Part shown: piece by piece, positions 34,185 to 43,826 of the stretch
Layout of the letters: each line of letters opens with the position of its first letter
Numbering within the stretch: position 1 is the stretch's first letter
Assembly: GCA_903825445.1 (NCBI GenBank)
Contig: CAIKAS010000085.1
Location: 1 to 44,005 of the forward strand
Reading direction: 5' to 3'
Length of the DNA stretch: 44,005 bases
From: an uncultured Acidobacteriia bacterium
Lineage (GTDB): Bacteria > Acidobacteriota > Terriglobia > Bryobacterales > Bryobacteraceae
The notes under the pieces: generated by a model
Told to the model about the DNA's origin: nothing
Databases searched by the model: none
What the model saw: the letters and a program-made list of their open reading frames with translations, nothing else
Program-made: the position numbers and the translations under genes

Positions 34185-35055
34185 TTCAGTGCAATTCGAA
34201 ACCACTATTGAGCGGCCTGTCGAAGTCTCCGGCGTTGGTTTACATACCGGCGTTCCGGTGAAGCTGAGGATGGTGCCTGCTCCGGCTGGCACCGGAATCG
34301 TTTTTCGCCGATCGGACCTTGACTATTTCCCAATCCCGGCCAGTTGGAAGCACGTTGAGCGCGTCAGTTACGCGACCAGCCTGATGCGTTCGGGTGTTCT
34401 GATTTCCACCACAGAACATCTGCTGAGTACGCTTTATAGTTTCGGAATCGATAACCTCTGGCTGGAGATCGATAATCTGGAGGTCCCGATTCTGGACGGC
34501 AGTGGCAAGCCGTTTGTGGATCTTCTGCGAGAGGCCGGCGTTCGTGAACTGCGACGCAAGCGGCGCTATCTGCGGATGCGTCGCGCGGTGATGGTGGAAG
34601 ACGGGCAAAAGAGGATTTCGATTCTCCCGGATAACGCATTCCGGCTGACCTGCGATATCGATTTTCCGACCCCGATTGGCAAGCAGTCGATTGAGATGGA
34701 AGTGACGGCAGAGAACTATGCCCGCGAGTTATCGCCTGCCCGTACGTTCGGTTTTGAACACGAACTCGATCAGCTGCGCGAGATGGGCCTGATCCGCGGC
34801 GCGTCGCTTGAGAGCGCGGTCTGCTACACGAAGCAGGGCGTCCTGAACCCGGAAGGTCTGCGGTTCCCGGACGAATGCTGCAGGCACAAGGCGCTCGATC
34901 TGATTGGTGATCTGGCGCTGATCGGGCGGCCGCTACTGGGTAACGTGATCGCGGAAAGGGCGGGGCATGCCATGCACACTGCGCTGGTGGCGAAGATCAT
35001 GTCGGATCCATCGCTCTATGAGATCGTCACGTTTGACGAACTGGCGGCCGCGTAA
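34180..35055 (+). CDS. lpxC: UDP-3-O-acyl-N-acetylglucosamine deacetylase
   Basis: LpxC is the committed zinc-dependent deacetylase of lipid A synthesis. The 291 residues show the opening VSGVGLHTGVPV, zinc ligands His80 (STTEHLLS, with Glu79 as base), His236 and Asp240 (RHKALDLIGDL), and His263 (AGHAMHTAL), at nearly the E. coli spacing. It proves a lipid A-bearing outer membrane. The ATG at 34180 is inside a hairpin; a GTG at 34189 is a possible alternative. Its stop overlaps a small ORF (TAATG). Confidence 0.95.
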   Translation: MVSVQFETTIERPVEVSGVGLHTGVPVKLRMVPAPAGTGIVFRRSDLDYFPIPASWKHVERVSYATSLMRSGVLISTTEHLLSTLYSFGIDNLWLEIDNLEVPILDGSGKPFVDLLREAGVRELRRKRRYLRMRRAVMVEDGQKRISILPDNAFRLTCDIDFPTPIGKQSIEMEVTAENYARELSPARTFGFEHELDQLREMGLIRGASLESAVCYTKQGVLNPEGLRFPDECCRHKALDLIGDLALIGRPLLGNVIAERAGHAMHTALVAKIMSDPSLYEIVTFDELAAA

Positions 35056-35216
35056 TGGCGAAACGCAGGTTAAAGGTGTTTGGCGCGGAGAAGGAAGTGA
35101 AGGCGATCGCCAGGGAACGGGTGGGTAAAGTGAAGCCCGGGCAGGTGATAGTGCCGAAGAGTGCGCGAAGGCCAAAATACAAATCGGATCCTCTGGAGGG
35201 AGGATCCGATTCTTAA
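35055..35216 (+). CDS. Small basic protein of 53 residues, overlapping the lpxC stop
   Basis: The ATG shares one base with the lpxC TAA stop (TAATG), which favours translational coupling. The product is Lys/Arg-rich (MAKRRLKVFGAEKEVKAIAR; then VKPGQVIVPKSARRPKYK). Its last 11 codons coincide with a 12-bp hairpin, so sequence and structure overlap. No family was recognised. It may be a real small protein or a chance frame; the overlap and length with a basic, ordered composition lean to real. Confidence 0.5.
   Translation: MAKRRLKVFGAEKEVKAIARERVGKVKPGQVIVPKSARRPKYKSDPLEGGSDS
35182..35211. terminator. 12-bp perfect hairpin, probable bidirectional terminator
   Basis: AATCGGATCCTC and GAGGATCCGATT pair perfectly around a six-base TGGAGG loop. 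It lies between lpxC and the convergent PEP-CTERM gene. T-rich sequence follows on the minus strand (TTGTATTTTG) and more weakly on the plus strand (CTTAATT). It is contained in the end of the 53-residue ORF. Confidence 0.65.
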
Positions 35217-35234
35217 TTCGAAACTAAGCTTGTA

Positions 35235-35942
35235 CTAGGCTCGGCGGGAACTGAATTTGGAGCGGAGTCGCCCGAGAGCCAGCAATACTAAGCCGCTGCC
35301 AGCGAGGATCGGAGTGGAGGGTTCGGGGAGCCCGAAGTTGCCATTGTTGCCGTTCCCAAGAACTCCAAACACGAACGCCTGTGCCGTTCCATCTCCACCC
35401 GGTTCAGCTGGCGGGACTTCTTCCACGAAAACCGTGTTGCTGAACTCGGACGTCGTGAAGGTCGGTATCGCGGCGGTAAGTGCGGCCTCGTACGCTGCCA
35501 GATCGTTGTCCTGATTGGAATTCTGATCGGCCGGTGCGGTGCCGAAAACGTCCCAAATAGCGTGCTGCAATGCAACCGCCGAATCCGTATCCGTGTAGCT
35601 CTGGCCCGACAGCCAGGCAACTTCCTCGTAACCAAGCAGAGGATCTGCCGTATTGGAGAAATACCCCGAAGTTACGGCCTCATTCAGACTCAGGAGGTCG
35701 GCGCTCCAGGTTTCGCCATATGAAACTTCATCGTGGGTGTCATAACAAATGACATTCTGAATCACGGGTTCATTCGAACCCTCCTGGATAGATATCTGGT
35801 AGGGCAGGACAAAATAACTGCCGTCGTTCGCCCCAGTCGGTGCGCCCAAGAACGTAATGGTGGCCAGAGATTCTGCGTGCGCAGCGCCGGAGAGCGCCAT
35901 GAACAGCGCGGACAGGACAATCCCGCTAGTCGATATTTTCAA
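35235..35942 (-). CDS. PEP-CTERM sorted exported protein
   Basis: The preferred start is TTG at 35942, because a strong GAGGGGG ribosome site lies 7 bases before it; an ATG 24 bases further upstream would place that site inside the gene. The signal peptide is SGIVLSALFMALSGAAHA. The C-terminus is a PEP-CTERM tag: LPEPSTPILAGSG, a hydrophobic stretch and an Arg/Lys-rich end, which would be recognised by an exosortase. The mature part of about 190 residues has no family I know and resembles other PEP-CTERM surface proteins with an EEVAWLSGQ-type segment. Confidence 0.87.
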   Translation of the reverse strand: MKISTSGIVLSALFMALSGAAHAESLATITFLGAPTGANDGSYFVLPYQISIQEGSNEPVIQNVICYDTHDEVSYGETWSADLLSLNEAVTSGYFSNTADPLLGYEEVAWLSGQSYTDTDSAVALQHAIWDVFGTAPADQNSNQDNDLAAYEAALTAAIPTFTTSEFSNTVFVEEVPPAEPGGDGTAQAFVFGVLGNGNNGNFGLPEPSTPILAGSGLVLLALGRLRSKFSSRRA

Positions 35943-35971
35943 TTTGTATCCCCCTCGATTCTTCATTTTTT

Positions 35972-35999
35972 AGTCTTTGGCCTAATGATTCCAAAGACT
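35972..35999. promoter_or_regulatory. 9-bp hairpin in the leader of the PEP-CTERM gene
   Basis: AGTCTTTGG and CCAAAGACT are perfect inverted arms with a 10-base spacer. They lie about 30 bases before the PEP-CTERM start on the minus strand. Two further perfect palindromes, ACGATTAATCGT (36006-36017) and GTACTAGTAC (36070-36079), lie beyond it in the same gap, so this could be an operator region or an RNA fold. Confidence 0.4.
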
Positions 36000-36047
36000 G
36001 AGTGTACGATTAATCGTCGGGCAGGTCAATCATGCGGGAAAGATTGA

Positions 36048-37157
<1,110 letters not shown>

Positions 37158-37167
37158 AGATGTTTTT

Positions 37168-37262
37168 GGCCACAGATGGACACGGATAAACGCCGATAAG
37201 GTCGAAGAAGGCCGGATGGCTACTCTTCCGTTATCTGTGTGCATCCGTGTTGATCTGTGGCC
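37168..37262. repeat. Dispersed GGCCAC(A/G)GAT repeat, copy 2 (long inverted form)
   Basis: This 95-base copy begins GGCCACAGATGGACACGGAT and ends with the near-exact reverse complement, so the two 34-base outer arms match at most positions and can fold into one long hairpin. It lies in the gap between mdh and the metallo-hydrolase gene. T-runs flank it (37163-37167 and 37271-37275), so it may also end transcription of mdh. Confidence 0.8.
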
Positions 37263-37304
37263 GTAGCTGCTTTTTGTGCTAAAACATAATAGAGGAGAAT
37301 TGTC

Positions 37305-38123
37305 ATCGTCAAATTTTGCGTGCTGGCCAGTGGCAGTGCGGGAAATGCGGCGTTTCTCTCCACATCGAAGACACGGGTCCTGATCGATGCGGGGTTGAGC
37401 GTGAGGGAATTGACACGCCGTCTGGCGGAAATCGGCGAAAAGCCGGAAGACCTGGACGCGATCCTTATTACTCACGAGCATTCCGATCACATTTCAGGTC
37501 TTCCGAGACTGGTTCGTGCGCGGGCGAAGCAGAAGAAGCCTGTCGCGGTTTTCCTTTCGCGACTCACCGCTCCGATGATCGACTGGGAAGTCTCGCCCAG
37601 CCGGAACGGGACACCGAAAAACATTGATTCGCCGCCTGTTGAGCAGTTTCAGGCTGGCTCGGACTGGACCGTGGGTGATGTGAAGGTGCAGAGCTTTGGG
37701 ATTCCGCACGACGCCGAAGATCCGGTCGGGTTTTGCCTCGAAGCTGAGGGGTTGAAAATCGGCATCGCCACGGATTTGGGATACGTGCCGGATTCCATCA
37801 AGTACCACCTGCGCGGCGTGCACTTCCTGTTGTTCGAATCGAACCACGCGATCGAGATGCTGAAAGTGGGGCCTTATCCGTGGAGTGTGAAGCAGCGGGT
37901 GATGAGCCGCAAGGGTCATCTCTCAAACGATACAACCTGCGAGTACATTGAAAACGATCTGGATGGGGGCGTGCAGGCGCTGATTCTGGGGCATCTGAGC
38001 GAACAGAATAATCATCCCGTGATCGTTCGGCAGGGCGCGGAAAGTTCGCTCGAACGCCGTGGCATTACACCGCGTCTTGTGATCGCGGAACAGAAAAAGC
38101 AAACTGAGGTCTTTACGTATTGA
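37305..38123 (+). CDS. YycJ/WalJ-like metallo-beta-lactamase fold hydrolase
   Basis: The product has the zinc motif HEHSDH (about residue 56 onward), preceded by the first strand KFCVLASGSAGNAAFL. YycJ-type enzymes are nucleases or hydrolases linked to DNA metabolism. No ATG or TTG is in place; the strand requires a start upstream of the GTG at 37320. An AGAGGAG site ends 7 bases before an ATC codon at 37305, so ATC initiation is proposed. The stop overlaps the purB TTG by 3 bases. Confidence 0.8.
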   Translation: MVKFCVLASGSAGNAAFLSTSKTRVLIDAGLSVRELTRRLAEIGEKPEDLDAILITHEHSDHISGLPRLVRARAKQKKPVAVFLSRLTAPMIDWEVSPSRNGTPKNIDSPPVEQFQAGSDWTVGDVKVQSFGIPHDAEDPVGFCLEAEGLKIGIATDLGYVPDSIKYHLRGVHFLLFESNHAIEMLKVGPYPWSVKQRVMSRKGHLSNDTTCEYIENDLDGGVQALILGHLSEQNNHPVIVRQGAESSLERRGITPRLVIAEQKKQTEVFTY

Positions 38124-39430
38124 TTCCCCGCTATACACGCCCGGAAATGGGCAACGTCTGGAGCGACCAAAACAAATTTCAGCAGTGGCTTGAGGTGGAA
38201 CTGGCGGCGTCGGAAACGCTGGCAGGCCTCGGAACTGTTCCCGCCGCCGATGCCGCGCTGCTGCGCAAACATGCCGGTTTCGATGTCGCTCGCATCGATG
38301 AAATAGAGAAAGTCACGCGGCATGACGTGATCGCGTTTACTACTGCGGTGGCCGAATCGATGGCGGCGGCCGGGCATCCGGAAGCCTCGCGATGGTTCCA
38401 TTATGGGCTGACATCGACCGACGTGGTCGATACGGCGCAAGCGCTGCAGTTGCGGCAGGCGTATCGCATTCTATACGCCGATCTGGAGAGATTGCGCGAG
38501 GTGCTGAAGCGCCGGGCTTTGGAATTTAAACATACCGTCCAGATCGGGCGAACGCATGGTGTTCATGCCGAACCGGTCACGTTCGGGATGAAACTGGCTC
38601 TTTGGTATTGCGAAGCAGGGCGCGATCTAAAGCGGCTCGATGACGCGGCGGAAGATCTGCGCGTGGCGAAGCTGTCAGGTGCGGTCGGGACGTTCGCCCA
38701 CATTGGACCCGAAGTGGAAGCGGCTATCTGCAAGCGACTCGATCTGGAGCCAGCGCCCGTGGCAACTCAGGTGGTGCAGCGCGACCGACATGCACATTTT
38801 GTCTCGGTGCTGGCGACGACGGCGGCGCTCTGCGAGAAGATCGCGCTCGAAGTTCGACATTTGCAGCGGACCGAAGTCCGCGAGGCAGAAGAGTTCTTCG
38901 CTCGAGGCCAGAAGGGATCTTCCGCGATGCCGCACAAGCGGAATCCGGTGACCTGCGAGCAAATATGCGGGCTGGCGCGCGTGGTGCGATCGAATGCGCA
39001 GGCAGGGTTTGAAGATATCGCTCTTTGGCATGAGCGGGACATTTCGCATTCGTCCGTCGAGCGGGTGATTCTGCCGGATTCGACGATTCTGACGGATTAT
39101 CTTCTTGAGAAGACCATCAATCTGGTGGATAGGATGTTTGTCTATCCGGGGCGCATGCTTCGAAACCTGGAGATGACGAAGGGTCTTGTGTTCTCCGGGC
39201 AATTGCTGCTGGATCTTGCCTCCGCCGGGATGTTACGCGAGCAGGCGTACGCGATCGTTCAAAAGCACGCGATGGAAGCGTGGGAGAACGAGGGGGATTT
39301 CCGGGCCGTGATCGAAGCTGATCCGGAGATTGCGAAGCTGGTGAGTCGCGAGAAACTGGCCGAGACTTTCTCGGTGGAGCGGCAACTGCGGAACGTGGAC
39401 GCGATTTTTGCCCGCGTCTTCACCGAGTAA
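38120..39430 (+). CDS. purB: Adenylosuccinate lyase
   Basis: PurB cleaves adenylosuccinate and SAICAR in purine synthesis. The 436 residues contain the catalytic loop GSSAMPHKRNP, the early HYGLTSTDVVDTA motif and GRTHGVHAEPVTFG. Length fits the 430-residue bacterial form. The start is TTG 38120, overlapping the stop of the metallo-hydrolase (TTGA), so the genes are coupled. Confidence 0.95.
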   Translation: MIPRYTRPEMGNVWSDQNKFQQWLEVELAASETLAGLGTVPAADAALLRKHAGFDVARIDEIEKVTRHDVIAFTTAVAESMAAAGHPEASRWFHYGLTSTDVVDTAQALQLRQAYRILYADLERLREVLKRRALEFKHTVQIGRTHGVHAEPVTFGMKLALWYCEAGRDLKRLDDAAEDLRVAKLSGAVGTFAHIGPEVEAAICKRLDLEPAPVATQVVQRDRHAHFVSVLATTAALCEKIALEVRHLQRTEVREAEEFFARGQKGSSAMPHKRNPVTCEQICGLARVVRSNAQAGFEDIALWHERDISHSSVERVILPDSTILTDYLLEKTINLVDRMFVYPGRMLRNLEMTKGLVFSGQLLLDLASAGMLREQAYAIVQKHAMEAWENEGDFRAVIEADPEIAKLVSREKLAETFSVERQLRNVDAIFARVFTE

Positions 39431-39620
39431 GACAGTATTCAGTTGAAAAAGATCCGTGTCCGGAGCCCCTTGGCGGGGTCGGTACCCAACTGGACAGTAG
39501 CATCCGAGACGCGGGAAATCCTCTGGAAAAGAACGTTCGCCTGGATTGAATTCGCGGCGAGGCGCTCTGTTTTCAGTGATCTGAAGGAAATTGAGAAAAC
39601 TTCGCCGAAGCTCGTGACTG

Positions 39621-40052
39621 CTACGCTTCGGCTGCGAGTTTCTCGAAGAATCGCTTGATCATCATGCGGGCGGTCGTATCGATCATGCGCTGACCGACGG
39701 CGGCAATCGTGCCGCCCACTTGTGCATCGCCATCGTAGGCGACTTCAGTGCCGCCGTCTTTGGCTGTGAGCGTGAGGGCTCCGTCGCCTTTCATGAAGCC
39801 GATCTTGCCGGAACCTTCCACGACCATGCGAAAGCTGTTCGGCGGGTTGGGGTCGATCAACCGCACTTTGCCGTCGAATGCGCCCGAAAAGCTGGCCAGC
39901 ATCATTTTCATCTTCATGCGGTACTCGTTGTCGCCGGTGCGTTCGAGTGCTTCGCAGCCGGGAATAGCGCGTGAGAGCACGGCGGGATCCTGCATGAGTT
40001 CATACGTCCGCTCGGGCGGGAAGGGAAGCTGGGCGGAGCCGGAGATCTTCAT
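39621..40052 (-). CDS. coxG: CoxG-like SRPBCC protein of a molybdenum hydroxylase operon
   Basis: A 143-residue START/SRPBCC-fold protein with the CoxG opening MKISGSAQLPFPPERTYELMQDP, then LSRAIPGCEALERTGDNEY and the closing helix IDTTARMMIKRFFEKLA. CoxG-like proteins help anchor or mature aerobic-type CO dehydrogenases. It ends the operon and is separated from coxM by 3 bases. Confidence 0.9.
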   Translation of the reverse strand: MKISGSAQLPFPPERTYELMQDPAVLSRAIPGCEALERTGDNEYRMKMKMMLASFSGAFDGKVRLIDPNPPNSFRMVVEGSGKIGFMKGDGALTLTAKDGGTEVAYDGDAQVGGTIAAVGQRMIDTTARMMIKRFFEKLAAEA

Positions 40053-40055
40053 TCG

Positions 40056-40910
40056 CTAGACCGACCTCGACAGAGCCAACCGAATGGCGCGCGCGGCGTA
40101 GTTCGCTGCCAGATGCAGGCGATATCGCGCAGAGGCGTGAAGGTCGGAGCTCGCTTCGATGCCATCGCCAACGAGCTTCGCGGCAGCGTCGATTTCGGCG
40201 TCAGAACCAGACTTGCCTTGGAGTGCCTGCTCGGTTTTAAGTGCGCGATAAGAGTTGCCACCGACACCAGTGACTCCAATTCGCACGAGCGTGATCTTGC
40301 CTTCATCGCGCCGGACGCGCGCGGCGATGCCGACGATGGCGAAACCGCTGGCTGGCTGCAGAAACTTCTGGTAACTGGTGCCGGTGAGTCCGGCTTCCAC
40401 CGGTACGATGACCTCGGTGACGAGTTCACCTGGTTCGAGCGCGGTGGTGAAGGTGTCCACGAAGAAGTCGGCTGTGGAGAGCGTGCGTGTTCCGGTGGAA
40501 CTGGTGAGCACTATCTTTGCTTCGAGCGCCTGCAATGCGGCGGGGTAATCGGCAGAGGGATCGGCGTGGGCGACGCTGCCGCCGAGAGTACCTCGGTTAC
40601 GCACCTGGATGTCACCGATGTAGCTGGCAGTTTCGGCCAGGAGCGGGCACTTGCCGAGGATGAGCGGCGAGCTTTCCACGTCGTAATGCGTAGTGTTGGC
40701 GCCGATGTGAAGCTGGCCGTTCGTCTCGCGGATGTAGTTGAGTTCCGCGATGCGGTTGAGGTCGATCAGATGTTCAGGGGCGGCCATACGGAGCTTCATC
40801 ATAGGGATGAGGCTCATGCCGCCGGCGAGTGGTTTACCACCGTTATTGATCAGCGCAAGGGCGTCCTTCAGTGAAGTGGGTGCGGTGTATTCGAAACTGG
40901 TGGGGATCAT
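40056..40910 (-). CDS. coxM: FAD-binding medium subunit of a molybdenum hydroxylase
   Basis: The 284 residues carry the FAD-binding motifs AGGMSLIPMMKLR (34-46) and GTLGGSVAHADPSAD, which hold the flavin phosphate and dinucleotide. The subunit passes electrons from the iron-sulfur clusters to FAD. The ATG at 40910 shares one base with the coxL TAA stop. A longer open frame to 41120 lies inside coxL and is not used. Confidence 0.92.
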   Translation of the reverse strand: MIPTSFEYTAPTSLKDALALINNGGKPLAGGMSLIPMMKLRMAAPEHLIDLNRIAELNYIRETNGQLHIGANTTHYDVESSPLILGKCPLLAETASYIGDIQVRNRGTLGGSVAHADPSADYPAALQALEAKIVLTSSTGTRTLSTADFFVDTFTTALEPGELVTEVIVPVEAGLTGTSYQKFLQPASGFAIVGIAARVRRDEGKITLVRIGVTGVGGNSYRALKTEQALQGKSGSDAEIDAAAKLVGDGIEASSDLHASARYRLHLAANYAARAIRLALSRSV

Positions 40911-43249
40911 TACCTTGCCTCCTGCGGGGCTGAGATGAGATGCCAGAGTTTCTCTGGCGTTAAGGGCATGTCGATGTGCGTGATGCCAAGAGGTGACAGA
41001 GCGTCGACAATGGAGTTGACCATGGCCGGCGTTGAGCCTATGGTTCCGGCTTCGCCGACGCCTTTGACTCCGAGCGGATTCACCGGTGACGGCGTGCAGG
41101 TATGGGAGCTCTCTAACCACGGCATAGTGCGGGCGCGAGCCAACGCGTAATCCATGAACTCGCCCGTGACCAACTGGGCGTTTTCGTCATAGATGGCGTG
41201 TTCCCAAAGCGCCTGACCGAGTCCCCAGGATGCGCCGCCGTGCAACTGGCCATCGACGAGCATCGGGTTCAGGATGTTGCCAATGTCGTCGACCAGAACG
41301 TAGCGTTTGATATCGATCTGGCCCGTTGCGGGGTCGACCTCGCTATGAATAATGTGCGCGCCGAAGGGATACGTGAAGTTGCCTGGTTCCCAGAAGCGCG
41401 TAGCGACGAGACCAGGCTCCGAGTGGGCGGGAATTTTCATGGCGCGATAAGCGGCGGCCGCGACAGCCTGGATAGTGACGGACTTTCCAGTGGTGGCGTC
41501 GACGCAAAGGCCTCCGTCGAAGGTTACATTGGTGGAATCGAGCAGCAACTGGCCCCAACGCACGACCTTCTCTTTGATGTCCTGCAGCGCGAGATAGAGC
41601 GCCGTACCGCCGACCGCGGTGCCACGGCTGCCGAAAGTACCGATGCCGTACTGCACGATCGACGTATCGCCGTGGAGCACGAGAATGTCGTCAATCGGCA
41701 CGCCGAGTTCATCGCCCGCGATTTGCGCGAACGTCGTTTCTTCGCCCTGGCCGTGCGGTGAAATGCCGGTAAGGACTGTCACCTTGCCAGAGGGTTCCAC
41801 CTTCACGGTGGCGCTCTCCCAGCCACCGGCGGCGACGGCGGGTGAAGGGCCCATAGCGCAGATTTCGCCGTAGGTGGAAATGCCGATACCAACCAGGCGG
41901 CCCTGCTGGCGCGCGGCGGCCTGCTCTTCACGCAGCTTCTTATAGCCGATCATGTCGAGCGCTTTGTGGAAGGTGGTGGCGTAGTCGCCGGAATCGTAGT
42001 TGAGTCCGGTGGCGGTGGCGAAAGGGAACTGGTCGGCGGCGACGAAGTTCTTGAAACGAATTTCCGCCGCGTCCATCTTGAGTTCGGCGGCAAGAATATC
42101 GACCATGCGCTCGATGCCATAGGTGGCTTCAGGACGACCCGCGCCGCGCACCGCATCGGTGGGGACGCAGTTGGTGAAGACGCCGATGATCTCGGCGTGG
42201 ATATTGCGGGTGTTGTAAAGGCCAGGCATCATGAGCACGCTGAGCGTGGGGATAGCAGGTGTGAGGAGCTGGTGGTACGCGCCGAGATCCTGCAGGATTT
42301 TCACTTTGACGCCGAGAATGGTGCCATCGCGTTTGGCGGCGATTTCCCAGTAATCGACGTGACCGCGGCCCTGAATTGTGGTTAGGAAGTGTTCGCGGCG
42401 GGTTTCGATCCACTTCACGGGGCTGCCGATCTTCATGGCAAGCCAGGAGACTACGGCTTCCTCGGGATAAACGTTGAGCTTGCAGCCGAAGCCGCCGCCG
42501 ACTTCCGGAGCAATGAGGCGCAGGCGGTTTTCATCCAGACCCAGCATGCCAGCGAGAATCGTGCGGGCGAGGTGAGGGATTTGCGTCGAAGTATAGATGG
42601 TGAGCGCGCGATCCGCCGCATGCCAACTGGCGACGCAGCCGCGGGTTTCCATGGGATTCGCCACCATGCGCTGACTGATCATGCGCTGCTTGCAGATGAC
42701 GTCGGCTTCGGCGAAAGCGGCATCGATATCGCCGCCCTTTTGCTCGAACTTGAACGAGACGTTGTCGGGCCACTGCGGATGGACTGCGGCGGCGCCGGGA
42801 GCGAGGGCGCGCTCCGGATCGGATACGCCCTGCAAGACTTCGTAGTCGACTTCGACGAGATCGGCGGCATCGGCAGCGACGTAGCGATCCTTCGCGACTA
42901 CGACGGCAACGGCGTGGCCAACCAGGTAAACACGGTCGGTAGCGATGACAGTGTGGACGGGCTTGCGCAAGCCAGGGAGGTCAACGCCGCAGACGACGCT
43001 GCCTACGTCTTTCAGGTCCTGCCCGATGTAGACGGCGGTGACGCCGGGGTGCGCTGCTGCCTTGCTGATATCGATGGAGCGAATGTTGGCGGCCGCGTGC
43101 GGGCTGCGGACAAACGCGGCGTAGAGCATCTTGGGAAGCTTGACATCATCCACATAGGTGGCGGTCCCGGTCAGCATTCGGGGATCTTCACGACGACGAA
43201 TGCGTTTGCCGACCAGCTTTTCCGGACGCGTAATCGTGGTGGTGGACAT
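40910..43249 (-). CDS. coxL: Molybdopterin-binding large subunit, form II CoxL-like
   Basis: A 779-residue catalytic subunit of the xanthine dehydrogenase family with the EVGGGFGCK molybdopterin motif (249-257) and the catalytic Glu733 in GVGEAGTIG. The active-site loop reads AVRGAGR (366-372). Form I CO dehydrogenases have AYxCSFR with the copper-binding Cys; that Cys is absent, so CO oxidation is not supported. The loop resembles the AYRGAGR of form II, whose substrates are mostly unknown. It starts 3 bases after coxS. Confidence 0.93.
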   Translation of the reverse strand: MSTTTITRPEKLVGKRIRRREDPRMLTGTATYVDDVKLPKMLYAAFVRSPHAAANIRSIDISKAAAHPGVTAVYIGQDLKDVGSVVCGVDLPGLRKPVHTVIATDRVYLVGHAVAVVVAKDRYVAADAADLVEVDYEVLQGVSDPERALAPGAAAVHPQWPDNVSFKFEQKGGDIDAAFAEADVICKQRMISQRMVANPMETRGCVASWHAADRALTIYTSTQIPHLARTILAGMLGLDENRLRLIAPEVGGGFGCKLNVYPEEAVVSWLAMKIGSPVKWIETRREHFLTTIQGRGHVDYWEIAAKRDGTILGVKVKILQDLGAYHQLLTPAIPTLSVLMMPGLYNTRNIHAEIIGVFTNCVPTDAVRGAGRPEATYGIERMVDILAAELKMDAAEIRFKNFVAADQFPFATATGLNYDSGDYATTFHKALDMIGYKKLREEQAAARQQGRLVGIGISTYGEICAMGPSPAVAAGGWESATVKVEPSGKVTVLTGISPHGQGEETTFAQIAGDELGVPIDDILVLHGDTSIVQYGIGTFGSRGTAVGGTALYLALQDIKEKVVRWGQLLLDSTNVTFDGGLCVDATTGKSVTIQAVAAAAYRAMKIPAHSEPGLVATRFWEPGNFTYPFGAHIIHSEVDPATGQIDIKRYVLVDDIGNILNPMLVDGQLHGGASWGLGQALWEHAIYDENAQLVTGEFMDYALARARTMPWLESSHTCTPSPVNPLGVKGVGEAGTIGSTPAMVNSIVDALSPLGITHIDMPLTPEKLWHLISAPQEAR

Positions 43250-43252
43250 GGA

Positions 43253-43723
43253 TTACACCCCCGCCTTTGCCGCTGCCTGCACAGCCTTTACGATGTGCTG
43301 ATAACCGGTGCAGCGGCACAGATTGCCATCGAGACCTTCGCGGATTTCGGTTTCGGTGGGCGACGGGTTGCGGTCGAGGATCTGTTTCGAGACCATGAGC
43401 ATGCCTGGAGTGCAAAAGCCGCACTGGAGTCCGTGCTCGTTCCAAAAGCCTTCCTGAACGCGGTGCATCTTGCCGGAGGCGTCGGCGAGGCCTTCGACGG
43501 TGAGGATGCTGGCGCCATCGGACTGGACGGCGAACATGGTGCAACTCTTGATGGCTCGACCGTTGACTTCGACGGTACATGCGCCGCAGAGCGAAGTTTC
43601 GCAGCCGATATGGGAGCCGGTCAGGCCAACCACTTCGCGGAGGTAATGGATCAGGAGCAGGCGCGGTTCGACATCGTGCGTATAGGGCTTTCCGTTAATG
43701 TTCACGGAAATAGTTTGGGTCAT
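43253..43723 (-). CDS. coxS: [2Fe-2S] small subunit of a molybdenum hydroxylase
   Basis: The 156 residues hold two [2Fe-2S] clusters: C41, C46, C49 and C61 ([15 protein letters not shown]) and C101, C104, C136 and C138 ([18 protein letters not shown]). The ATG at 43723 has a GGAG site about 9 bases upstream; a frame extending to 43795 runs through the dispersed repeat region and is not used. It is the first gene of the coxS-L-M-G order. Confidence 0.95.
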   Translation of the reverse strand: MTQTISVNINGKPYTHDVEPRLLLIHYLREVVGLTGSHIGCETSLCGACTVEVNGRAIKSCTMFAVQSDGASILTVEGLADASGKMHRVQEGFWNEHGLQCGFCTPGMLMVSKQILDRNPSPTETEIREGLDGNLCRCTGYQHIVKAVQAAAKAGV

Positions 43724-43769
43724 ACAGAGATCTCCACTGAGGCAGTATACATCGCTTGGGGGTGGGAAT

Positions 43770-43826
43770 GGCCACGGATGCACACGGATGCACACGGATC
43801 AAATACGGATCAAATACGGATAAGGC
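43770..43826. repeat. Dispersed GGCCAC(A/G)GAT repeat, copy 3 (tandem units)
   Basis: GGCCACGGATGCACACGGAT is followed by another ACACGGAT unit and two TACGGATCAAA units, ending GATAAGGCC. Unit spacing is about 10-11 bases. It has the left-arm sequence but no matching right arm. It lies 47 bases upstream of coxS. The rest of 43724-44005 shows no gene I can support. Confidence 0.7.

Noticed and set aside
39443..39658. 71-codon frame after purB
   Set aside because: TTG start without ribosome site, overlap with the coxG 3' end, and no recognisable pattern.
40910..43723. True form I aerobic CO dehydrogenase
   Set aside because: The active-site loop is AVRGAGR, without the cysteine required for the Mo-Cu site.
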